The notes below the pieces were generated by a model. That model had not been told where the DNA came from. It did not search any database and saw nothing but the letters and a program-made list of their open reading frames with translations. From positions 1 to 6,401 of the forward strand of contig DEUU01000107.1 in NCBI GenBank assembly GCA_002362735.1: DNA of 6,401 bases, given 5' to 3'. Positions within the stretch are counted from its first letter, which is position 1. Every line of letters starts with the position of its first letter. Shown here piece by piece: positions 1-6,345 of this stretch. The DNA is from Dehalococcoidia bacterium UBA3254 (GTDB lineage: Bacteria > Chloroflexota > Dehalococcoidia > Dehalococcoidales > UBA3254). Both the position numbers and the translations under genes were made by a program.

Positions 1-1
1 G

Positions 2-991
2 CTGGTCAAGACAGCCGATGTCATCCTTGAATCCTATGCTCCGGGATATCTGGACAGCCTTAATCTGGGCTATAAGGATCTCTGTAAAATCAAGCCCGAT
101 ATCATTATGGCTTCCATTACCCCCTACGGTCAGACCGGCCCTAAAGCATCTTACAAGGGAGATGACCTGACTGTCTGGGCAGCGGGATCATATCTATACA
201 TCTGTGGTGACCCTGAGACCTCTCCGGTCTGGATCAGCTTTCCTCAAGCCGGTCTTTTCGGCGGCGCGGAAGCGGCCATCGGCGCCATGACGGCTTTATG
301 GCATCGCCACAAAACCGGTGAAGGGCAATACGTCGATGTCTCAATGCAGGAATGCGCGATGTCTCCGACCATGAACGTTCTGCAAATGTGGAAAGTAGGT
401 GGAGTAGATTTTAAACGGGTCGGAGGTTGTCTGGTCACCAGCTCCGGGGTTAAACAGCCCATCTATTTCAAATGCAAGGACGGCTATATTATGATATTAG
501 CCCAGGGCGGTACCGAACCTTTCATCTCCTCCTCCGGCCGTCTGGTCAAATGGATGGCGGAAGAAAATAAAGCCCCGGACTGGTTGAAAAATCTGAACTG
601 GATGATAGACTATAACGCCTCCACCATGGGACAGGATATTGCAGATAAGGTAGGCAAAGCCATCGAGCAATTTACTTTGAATAAAGCAAAAGCGGAATTG
701 TACGAGGAAGGAGCCATTAAAAGGCAAATTTTAATTGCCCCGGTCTGTACGGCTAAAGATATCGGTGAGGATATTCAGCTGCAGGCTCGGCAATACTGGT
801 GGAAGGTTCCCCACCCGGAATTGAAGGACGATTTGACTTACTGCGGCCCCTTCATCCGCATGAGCGAAAGTCCAGTGGAAAATAAAAAACGGCCGCCGCT
901 CATCGGGGAACACAATCAGGAAGTCTACGGTGAGGAACTGGAGCTCACGGAAAGTAAAATCGCCGATTTAAAAAATAGACGGGTTATCTAA
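2..991 (+). CDS. Class III (CaiB/BaiF) CoA-transferase family protein, 5'-truncated by window edge, catalytic Asp apparently replaced
   Basis: The frame is open from base 2, so the gene begins before the window; 329 residues and the TAA stop (989-991) are visible. Aligned with the neighbour at 1107-2357, about 90 N-terminal residues are missing. The Met at 107 is internal: the upstream codons encode the family's 'ADVILESYAPGYLDSLNLGY' segment. Other family landmarks are KPDIIMASITPYGQTGP, the HKTGEGQYVDVSMQE block after the active-site helix, CKDGYIMI, and the C-terminal LIGEHNQEV. The family moves CoA between carboxylates through an Asp-CoA thioester. Counting back from the HRHKTG block, that Asp falls on a Gly (codon 251-253, in FPQAGLFGG), so this subunit may not be catalytic by itself. 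The partner 115 bases downstream keeps its Asp, suggesting a two-subunit enzyme. Family assignment is firm; substrate is unknown; the non-catalytic role is inferred. Confidence 0.93.
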   Translation: MVKTADVILESYAPGYLDSLNLGYKDLCKIKPDIIMASITPYGQTGPKASYKGDDLTVWAAGSYLYICGDPETSPVWISFPQAGLFGGAEAAIGAMTALWHRHKTGEGQYVDVSMQECAMSPTMNVLQMWKVGGVDFKRVGGCLVTSSGVKQPIYFKCKDGYIMILAQGGTEPFISSSGRLVKWMAEENKAPDWLKNLNWMIDYNASTMGQDIADKVGKAIEQFTLNKAKAELYEEGAIKRQILIAPVCTAKDIGEDIQLQARQYWWKVPHPELKDDLTYCGPFIRMSESPVENKKRPPLIGEHNQEVYGEELELTESKIADLKNRRVI

Positions 992-992
992 A

Positions 993-1082
993 GTCGTGGC
1001 GAGGAGTGTAACGGCGAAGGAATCTCGGAACCAGGCGTTAGAGATATGCCTGGTACCGGTGAGAATCCTGGCAAAGTGAGAC
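993..1082. repeat. Intergenic imperfect palindrome, probable dispersed REP/MITE-like repeat
   Basis: This element fills most of the spacer between the two CoA-transferase genes. It starts GTC (993-995) and ends GAC (1080-1082). The core is a long imperfect hairpin. The outer arm AGGAATCTC (1018-1026) pairs with GAGAATCCT (1061-1069) with one A-A mismatch. The inner arm GGAACCAGGC (1027-1036) pairs with GCCTGGTACC (1048-1057) with one A-A mismatch. The loop is 11 nt, and GGT (1058-1060) is bulged. The left flank (GCGAGGAGTGTAACGGCGAA) resembles, from memory, a GCGAGGAGCG..CGACGAAGCAATCTC repeat scattered in many anaerobe genomes. There is no U-tract, so it is not a classical terminator; as RNA it could stabilise or partly separate the two messages. 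The hairpin is seen directly; membership of a repeat family is inferred. Confidence 0.6.
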
Positions 1083-1092
1083 AATTTTAGAT

Positions 1093-1099
1093 AAAAGGA
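1093..1099 (+). promoter_or_regulatory. Ribosome binding site of the second CoA-transferase
   Basis: AAAAGGA lies 7 nt before the ATG at 1107 and supports that start. It sits just outside the palindromic element that ends at 1082, so the hairpin would not bury it. Confidence 0.7.
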
Positions 1100-1106
1100 T
1101 AATGAA

Positions 1107-2357
1107 ATGGATACAAACGTATTTGAAGGAATAAAAGTTGCTGAGTTTTCCTGGGTCGTGATCGGTCCCTCAACCTCCCGATATCTGGCAGAACACGGCG
1201 CTACGGTGGTGAAAATAGAGTCACACAAACGGCTGGATACGACTAAAGGCAGCAGCCCATTTGCCAATAATATTCCTACCCCTGATAGCAGCATGTTTTA
1301 CGGACGGCATAATCCAAATAAGTTCAGCGTCAGCATTGACCTCCAAAAGCCGAGTGGGAAGAAACTGGCCTGGAAGCTGATTGAATGGGCGGATATCATG
1401 ACCGAAAATTTTTCCCCGGGGATGATGGAGAGATGGGGATTGGGGTATGAAGAGGTAAAGAAAGTCAAGCCGGATATCATTTATTTGGCTTCAAGCATGC
1501 AGGGACGCGGTGGGCCTCATACCAACTACGCCGGTTATGGTATGAATGCCGTGAACCTGTGCGGATTCACTGAGATCAGCGGCTGGCCGGATGGCATCCC
1601 TCTGGCTCCTTACGGAGCTTATACGGATTATGTTTGCACCCGCTTTAATGCTCTGGCTTTGATTGCCGCCCTGGATTATCGCCGCAAGACCGGCAAAGGA
1701 CAATATCTGGAGGAGTCCCAGTTCGAGACATCTATCCAATTCTTTGCCCCCCCGTTGATGGACTATAAGGCTAACGGCAATGTTATGAAACGAAACGGCA
1801 ACCGCCTGGACAGCGCCGCCCCACACGGCGTTTACCCGTGCCAGGGCGATGATAACTGGGTGGCGATTTCCGTTACTGAAGAAGAGCAATGGAAAAAATT
1901 CTGCGCGGCAACCGGAAATCTTGGCTTAACCAACCTGAGCAGGTTTGCGACGCTGGCAGACCGCAAGAAGAATGAGGACGAGCTAGATAAACTGGTAGCC
2001 GCCTGGACAATTAATAAGACCCGTGAACAGGTTGAAGATCTCTTGCAGAAAGCCGGTCTGAAAGCCAGTGTAGTAGAAAAACCGAAAGATGTTTATGAGG
2101 ACCCGCAGCTAAAGCACCGCCATTATTGGGTGCCCCAGAAGCATGAGGTGATGGGCGAACAGCTATTTGAAATGCAGTCCTGCTTCATTTTATCCAGGAC
2201 TCCCCGCCAGATAAAAAGACCTTCACCCATGCTTGGTGAGCACAATGAATATGTCTTCAAAGATCTCCTGGGCATGAGTGATGATGAGATAGCGGAGCAT
2301 ATTATTGATGGAAGCATCACGACTGAGCTGGACAAAGGTTTCTCGGTGAGTATGTAG
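1107..2357 (+). CDS. Class III (CaiB/BaiF) CoA-transferase, complete, with catalytic Asp174
   Basis: This is a complete 416-residue protein, the normal length for the family (about 380-430). The N-terminus has the CoA-binding Rossmann-like start (FEGIKVAEFSWVVIGPSTS, then LAEHGATVVKIES). Next come ADIMTENFSPGMMERWGLGY (95-114) and KPDIIYLASS. The segment APYGAYTDYVCTRF places Asp174 (codon 1626-1628) exactly 22 residues before the Gly of RRKTG. This is the spacing of the catalytic Asp169 in E. coli formyl-CoA transferase YfdW as I recall it. The C-terminus ends with MLGEHNEYVF and a short acidic tail. Expected chemistry is reversible cytosolic CoA transfer between an acyl-CoA and a free carboxylate through an aspartyl-CoA intermediate. 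It is paralogous to the gene just upstream and probably forms a complex with it (inference). The acyl substrate is not readable; carnitine, formate/oxalate, aromatic succinate and hydroxy-acid users share this fold. Confidence 0.95.
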   Translation: MDTNVFEGIKVAEFSWVVIGPSTSRYLAEHGATVVKIESHKRLDTTKGSSPFANNIPTPDSSMFYGRHNPNKFSVSIDLQKPSGKKLAWKLIEWADIMTENFSPGMMERWGLGYEEVKKVKPDIIYLASSMQGRGGPHTNYAGYGMNAVNLCGFTEISGWPDGIPLAPYGAYTDYVCTRFNALALIAALDYRRKTGKGQYLEESQFETSIQFFAPPLMDYKANGNVMKRNGNRLDSAAPHGVYPCQGDDNWVAISVTEEEQWKKFCAATGNLGLTNLSRFATLADRKKNEDELDKLVAAWTINKTREQVEDLLQKAGLKASVVEKPKDVYEDPQLKHRHYWVPQKHEVMGEQLFEMQSCFILSRTPRQIKRPSPMLGEHNEYVFKDLLGMSDDEIAEHIIDGSITTELDKGFSVSM

Positions 2358-2370
2358 TTAGATATGATCC

Positions 2371-2404
2371 ATGGCAGGGCCCTCAGCCCTGCCATATTTT
2401 TATT
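2371..2404 (+). terminator. Rho-independent terminator ending the CoA-transferase operon
   Basis: A perfect 10-bp stem, ATGGCAGGGC (2371-2380) with GCCCTGCCAT (2386-2395), closes a CCTCA loop and is followed by ATTTTTATT. It begins 13 nt after the TAG of the CoA-transferase. Its T-rich tail runs into the stop codon of the converging oxidoreductase gene (2400-2402). On the opposite strand the hairpin has no clear T-tract, so it would stop - strand transcripts less well. Confidence 0.9.
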
Positions 2405-4346
2405 CAGTAAGTTTGCCGGCTTTCTTTAAACCTTCGGCAATATCTTCAAGTCCAATTTCGATTAACTTCTCTTCGGTCGGAAAGCTGGTCCGTTTGTCCC
2501 AGCCTCTAAGATCGTAATATTCATCAAGCAGTTTATTAATGCGGTCCCAGGACAGGATAGCCCCCTTAGAGGGACCGGCAGCCTGAGGTTCGTCAAAGAA
2601 TCGGTCTGGCCAGCGGTCATCCTTCCGGGTCATACCCATTTTTATCGCATAAGCTTTAAGCAGCGTGAAGGTTTTTTCTCCTATCTTCATGATCTCCTGA
2701 GGACTGGTGTCCAACCCGGTGCAAGCGGAATAGATCCGGGAAAAATGGGTGGGGCCTAGAGCCAGGGCAAAACCAGCCGGGAAAAAGCACACGCCGAAAG
2801 CATTTAACGCGGAATAAAGGTCTTCAAACCATTTGGTCATCACCGGCTTACCTTCCCAGGCCAGTGCCACATCTTCCGGCGGCATATTATACATTTTCTC
2901 TTTCACTTCCGGAAAGATATCGAAATCATCCGCCCACCAGTTGGAGTTATACCAATCGGCAAAAAAATGAGTCCCTTTTACATTATCGCCGCCCCGGGGA
3001 TTGGTCATTTCTCCGAAACTCCATCCCCTTCGGCATGAGCGCGGGTCTTCTGACATCATTTCCACGCCCTTAGTGGTCATGACATATTTTTCGGAACCTT
3101 TTCCGATGATCGCGGCTGCTTTTACACTGCCTTCTGCCAGGATATTGCCGAATCCTTCGCGGGAAATTATCTTGTAAAGCAGTTTGATGGCAACATCCTC
3201 ATTCCCCCAGGTAACCTCCAAGCCATCTGTCTCACGTGTAGTGATAATACCCCGCTGAAACAGTTCCATAGCAAAAGCGATTACACCAGCAGCAGAGGCA
3301 TAGTCCAGACCGTACTGCTGGCAAATCTCTTTGCATTGCCAGACTCCCGGCATGTTATCGATGGCGCACTTTGCCCCCCAGTCAAAAGCCACTCCAGGGC
3401 CGGTCGCCCGGTTTACTTTCAATCCGGCGTATTTGCCTTCATTCACTTCTGCCAGAGTAAAGCAGGACATGGGACAGGCGTAACAGGTCCCTTCCTTTTT
3501 AGTGACATACTTGGCGGCAACTTCCCGGCCGTGAGTTTCCAACCAGTCGGGCAAAACTCCAGTCTGATAGTTCTTGCCAGGAATGCAGCCATGTTCTACT
3601 TCAATCGTGCGGCGATCACGGGGACCCAGGAATCCGGCAGCATCCTGAGCAATCTTAATCCGTTCACGGGCTTCTCTGACTGCTTCTTTGAATTCTTCCG
3701 GTCGGGCTAAATTTATCGTGCCGGTACCCCTCACGGCAATGGCTTTTAAATTTTTCGATCCCATGACGGCTCCGATGCCGCCTCTACCGGCAACATGATG
3801 GTCGTCATTCAACGGACAGGCAAATTTGACCAGGTTCTCTCCCGCCTGTCCAATTGCCAGCACGGAAATCCGGGAGCTTTGAGCGGAATCCAGCTCAGCT
3901 TTCAAGAGAGCGGAGGTCTGACGGGCATCTTTACCCCAGGCATGTCCCGCATCACGAAGCTCGACTTTATCGTCGTCAATCCAGATATAGACCGGCTTTT
4001 TGGCCTGACCTCTAACAATCACGATATCGTAACCAGCGTGTTTAAGAAAGGTTCCCCACATTCCACCGGTATTCCCCGTGCCGATACTGCCGGTGAGGGG
4101 AGATCGCGTGGAAATTTCCGTCCGCCCGGCGCAGGGGGCCTGTGTACCGGTAAGGGGGCCGTTGGCATAAACTATAATATTATCGGGACCTAAAGGCTCG
4201 ACATCCGTCCCCACTTCGTCAAAAAGTATCTTGCAGCTAAATCCCATTCCGCCGATATATTTTCGGGCAAATCCAGTTTCGATCTCGTTTTTTATGATTT
4301 TTCCGCTGGATAAATTAATATCCAGAATTTTTCCGTAACCAAACAT
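2400..4346 (-). CDS. Aldehyde:ferredoxin oxidoreductase family tungstoenzyme (AOR-like), substrate unknown
   Basis: The 648-residue product shows the full AOR architecture. The N-terminal pterin-binding domain has YIGGMGFSCKILFDEV (30-45), CAGRTEISTRSPLTG (72-86), GGMWGTFLKHAGYD (94-107) and GRGGIGAVMGSKNLKAI (187-203). The [4Fe-4S] ligands are C288, C291 and C295 (CYACPMSC), with C520 (NAFGVC) as fourth. The three-Cys motif falls at the same numbers as in Pyrococcus furiosus AOR. Family enzymes are cytosolic, bind a tungsten or molybdenum bis-pyranopterin, and exchange electrons with ferredoxin. Two family hallmarks look changed: the EYE-type Glu region reads GPGVAF (316-321) and the RGGCH-type His region reads RGGDN (451-455). 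BamB, the benzoyl-CoA reductase subunit, is a related alternative, but no Bam partner is present. The start is supported by AGGAG (4361-4357) 10 nt before the ATG. The TAA overlaps the T-tract of the converging terminator. Confidence 0.93.
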   Translation of the reverse strand: MFGYGKILDINLSSGKIIKNEIETGFARKYIGGMGFSCKILFDEVGTDVEPLGPDNIIVYANGPLTGTQAPCAGRTEISTRSPLTGSIGTGNTGGMWGTFLKHAGYDIVIVRGQAKKPVYIWIDDDKVELRDAGHAWGKDARQTSALLKAELDSAQSSRISVLAIGQAGENLVKFACPLNDDHHVAGRGGIGAVMGSKNLKAIAVRGTGTINLARPEEFKEAVREARERIKIAQDAAGFLGPRDRRTIEVEHGCIPGKNYQTGVLPDWLETHGREVAAKYVTKKEGTCYACPMSCFTLAEVNEGKYAGLKVNRATGPGVAFDWGAKCAIDNMPGVWQCKEICQQYGLDYASAAGVIAFAMELFQRGIITTRETDGLEVTWGNEDVAIKLLYKIISREGFGNILAEGSVKAAAIIGKGSEKYVMTTKGVEMMSEDPRSCRRGWSFGEMTNPRGGDNVKGTHFFADWYNSNWWADDFDIFPEVKEKMYNMPPEDVALAWEGKPVMTKWFEDLYSALNAFGVCFFPAGFALALGPTHFSRIYSACTGLDTSPQEIMKIGEKTFTLLKAYAIKMGMTRKDDRWPDRFFDEPQAAGPSKGAILSWDRINKLLDEYYDLRGWDKRTSFPTEEKLIEIGLEDIAEGLKKAGKLTE

Positions 4347-4356
4347 ATTAACCAGA

Positions 4357-4361
4357 CTCCT
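4357..4361 (-). promoter_or_regulatory. Ribosome binding site of the AOR-like gene
   Basis: Read on the - strand this is AGGAG, in the context AAAAAGGAGTCTGG, 10 nt before the ATG at 4346. It fixes the start of the oxidoreductase. Confidence 0.75.
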
Positions 4362-4390
4362 TTTTCTCGCTTCGAGGAAACAGAGAGGAA

Positions 4391-4421
4391 ATAGCGACCC
4401 CCCAGCAAACTGGGGGGCTAT
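4391..4421 (-). terminator. GC-rich stem-loop between the TRAP genes and the AOR-like gene; possible terminator or attenuator
   Basis: A perfect 8-bp stem, CCCCCCAG (4398-4405) with CTGGGGGG (4410-4417), has a 4-nt loop. It is extended by ATAG (4391-4394) pairing with CTAT (4418-4421) across a 3-nt bulge. It lies about 60 nt after the large TRAP subunit's stop and about 50 nt before the oxidoreductase start, both on the - strand. The - strand sequence after it (TCGCTATTTCC) is only weakly T-rich, so termination would be partial. It may lower oxidoreductase expression relative to the transporter, or be a 3' stabiliser for the transporter message. The rest of the 131-base spacer holds an AT-rich patch (4425-4443) but no convincing promoter. 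Confidence 0.55.
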
Positions 4422-4477
4422 CCATTATTAAAATATTATTTTGGACCGTATCCCGACTACGAATCCTGGTTTCACCT

Positions 4478-5785
4478 TTACCTGAGGAGATTAGGCAAAA
4501 ATAACGCCAGTTGAGGAATACCCAGGACCATGAAAATAAAAACAGTTTCGATTAATACGAAGGGTGCAATACCCTTGAAGACCGTCTCCATCGGTATGTC
4601 CGGTGTAATCCCGTGAATCACATAGACATTGATACCCACTGGAGGAGTGATCTGGGCCATTTCCGTTACTACTACAATAGCCACACCAAATACGATCGGG
4701 TCCACTCCGACAGCGGGACCGGTGACCAGAGGATAGAAAACCGGGATGGTTAAGAGGATCATGGACATCGTATCAATGAAGCAGCCCAGAATGATATAGA
4801 CTATCACAACCAGTATCAGCACCGCCCAGGCAGGGAATCCAAAACTGGCGACAGCTTTTGCCAGCTCCATGGGAATAGTGCTGATGGCGACAAAGTTATT
4901 TAGAATCATAGCGCCAATCAGGACCAGGAAAATCATGCCGGATGTTCTGACGGCATCAACCATGGCATCCACAAATTTTTTCCAGTTCAACCGTCTTCTG
5001 GCCAGAGAAATAACGATAGCGCCAAAAGCTGCAATGCCGCCAGCTTCCGTAGGCGTGAACCAGCCGATAATCAATCCACCCAGGACCAATACGATTAAAA
5101 CCACGACCTCTACCGATTCCCCGGTGGCAGCTAATTTCTCTTTCCAGGAAGAACCAACCCCAACCGGAGCCAGTTTGGGATTGATTTTGGTCATAACGTA
5201 AATAAGCACCATCATCATCACGGTAAGAATGATACCGGGAATAATACCTGCCATAAAAAGGTCGACAATGGAGTTCTGTGTCAGTATGCCAAAGATGATG
5301 AAAATGGAGCTGGGCGGGATCAATATGCCGAGAGTACCTCCGGCAGCGATACAGCCGGTAGCCAGAGCCTCAGAATATTTGCGTGACCGCATTTCCGGTA
5401 TGGCTGAGGAGCCAATTGTGACAGCGGTAGCGATGCTGGACGAACTTACAGCGGCGAAAACAGCACAGGCGCCAATTGAGGCCATTGCCAGACCACCTCG
5501 AAAGCGGCCCAGGAAAGCATTGGCCAGCCTGAACAGGCTCGTACCCAATCCGGAACTGAAAAAGACTGAACCCATGAGCAGGAACAGAGGCAACACCAGA
5601 TAATCGTATTTGGTGATTACATCATAAGGAATATTCCCCAGATTGCTGAAAGCAGCGGTAGGAGTGGTCAAAAAAGCATATCCGGCAAAGCCCACCAGAA
5701 TCATACCAAATCCGATGGGAAAACCTAACATCAGGAGAGACAGGACTAAGATCAAACCTATTAAACCTGCTAACATCGGACTCAT
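4478..5785 (-). CDS. dctM: TRAP transporter large membrane subunit (DctM/SiaM-like)
   Basis: The 435-residue protein is very hydrophobic, with about a dozen membrane segments, and matches the ~425-residue DctM family. In the inner membrane it uses the Na+ or H+ gradient to move a substrate delivered by a periplasmic binding protein. Landmarks are LPLFLLMGS (65-73), FAAVSSSSIATA (110-121), AIPEM..RKYSEALATG (128-144), GGTLGILIPPSS (149-160), TPTEAGGIAAFGA (244-256), LGCFIDTMSMILLTIPVFYP (333-352) and ITPPVGINVYV (379-389). I chose the ATG at 5785: a longer reading to 5863 adds 26 polar residues, overlaps the small-subunit gene and lacks family support, while AAGGAG (5800-5795) stands 9 nt before 5785. 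The ATG overlaps the small subunit's TGA as ATGA, implying translational coupling. One oddity is the loop usually written SGSS, here SSSS. The family does not reveal the substrate; an organic acid is likely. Confidence 0.95.
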   Translation of the reverse strand: MSPMLAGLIGLILVLSLLMLGFPIGFGMILVGFAGYAFLTTPTAAFSNLGNIPYDVITKYDYLVLPLFLLMGSVFFSSGLGTSLFRLANAFLGRFRGGLAMASIGACAVFAAVSSSSIATAVTIGSSAIPEMRSRKYSEALATGCIAAGGTLGILIPPSSIFIIFGILTQNSIVDLFMAGIIPGIILTVMMMVLIYVMTKINPKLAPVGVGSSWKEKLAATGESVEVVVLIVLVLGGLIIGWFTPTEAGGIAAFGAIVISLARRRLNWKKFVDAMVDAVRTSGMIFLVLIGAMILNNFVAISTIPMELAKAVASFGFPAWAVLILVVIVYIILGCFIDTMSMILLTIPVFYPLVTGPAVGVDPIVFGVAIVVVTEMAQITPPVGINVYVIHGITPDIPMETVFKGIAPFVLIETVFIFMVLGIPQLALFLPNLLR

Positions 5786-6345
5786 CTGGCTGGTCTCCTT
5801 ACTATGTTCTGTACGAAGTTCCAGGCCAGGCAGCCGCCGAAAAGAATACATTCGACAAACCATATTATTTTAAGTGGAAGTATCGGAAAACCAAGGTCCG
5901 GAGTATTGCTGCCAGGAGTTACAGCGATATAAGTCACCTGCTTGAAAGCACCGATAAGCAGCAGGACAATACAGGTCACTCCGAGAATATAGGCCGCAAT
6001 CGAAAAGCCTTTTTTGACTTTCCCAGACATGCGGCTGACGGCAATATCCACGGTGATATGACCTTTTGCTAGCTCAGTAAAACATAAAGCCGTAGGTATA
6101 ATGATGACACCCAGAATCCCAATCATCTCTACGGCTCCCCACAAAGGGGCTTGAAAGAGAGCACGGCCGACCACGTTGATAACAACGATCATCATCGTAG
6201 CCAGTAGAAATACGGAACATACGATCAGCAGCAGACGACTACCCAGGAGAGTCCGTTTCTGGCTGATCGATTGACCGGTCTCCAGATCGACTGTCTCAAG
6301 AATTTCGGGTCTTCTTCCTTCATCTTTACCTGGACTGGAAGCCAT
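5782..6345 (-). CDS. dctQ: TRAP transporter small membrane subunit (DctQ/SiaQ-like)
   Basis: The 187-residue product has a polar, charged N-terminal tail of about 33 residues and then four membrane segments (about 36-60, 69-91, 114-137 and 155-178), the DctQ layout. Family landmarks are VINVVGRALF (55-64), then PLWGAVE (67-73), and GHITVDI (95-101) at the end of the second helix. The N-terminal tail is somewhat longer than in many DctQ proteins. The subunit partners DctM in the inner membrane. The start is supported by GGAG (6357-6354) 8 nt before the ATG. The TGA overlaps the dctM ATG. No DctP-type binding-protein gene follows on this strand, since the oxidoreductase does; it may lie upstream, beyond the window end at 6401. 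Confidence 0.93.
   Translation of the reverse strand: MASSPGKDEGRRPEILETVDLETGQSISQKRTLLGSRLLLIVCSVFLLATMMIVVINVVGRALFQAPLWGAVEMIGILGVIIIPTALCFTELAKGHITVDIAVSRMSGKVKKGFSIAAYILGVTCIVLLLIGAFKQVTYIAVTPGSNTPDLGFPILPLKIIWFVECILFGGCLAWNFVQNIVRRPAR
5795..5800 (-). promoter_or_regulatory. Ribosome binding site that decides the dctM start
   Basis: Read on the - strand this is AAGGAG, 9 nt before the ATG at 5785. It lies inside the 3' end of the small-subunit gene and rules in favour of the 435-residue product over a 461-residue reading starting at 5863. Confidence 0.8.

Noticed and set aside
107..991. First CoA-transferase starting at the Met at 107
   Set aside because: The codons before 107 encode conserved family residues in frame back to base 2, so the gene is cut by the window rather than starting there.
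1683..1728. Loss of the Asp in the Q-Y-[VL]-[DE] block of the second CoA-transferase (Glu instead of Asp) as an active-site change
   Set aside because: This block follows the catalytic helix. Counting against YfdW places the nucleophile 22 residues before KTG's Gly, where Asp174 is present.
3336..4193. Two + strand open frames (3336-3710 and 3795-4193) opposite the oxidoreductase
   Set aside because: They lie fully antisense to a well-conserved AOR-family gene and show no family motif; they are shadows of its codon bias.
4461..4469. GAATCCTGG shared with the palindromic repeat at 1063-1071
   Set aside because: Only nine bases match and the flanks diverge, so a second repeat copy is not supported.
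5786..5863. N-terminal extension of dctM by 26 residues
   Set aside because: The extension is polar, overlaps dctQ by about 80 bases and lacks family similarity. The internal Met at 5785 has a well-placed AAGGAG and an ATGA overlap with dctQ.
4869..5873. Three + strand open frames opposite the TRAP genes
   Set aside because: They are antisense shadows of hydrophobic coding sequence, with no plausible domain or ribosome binding site.
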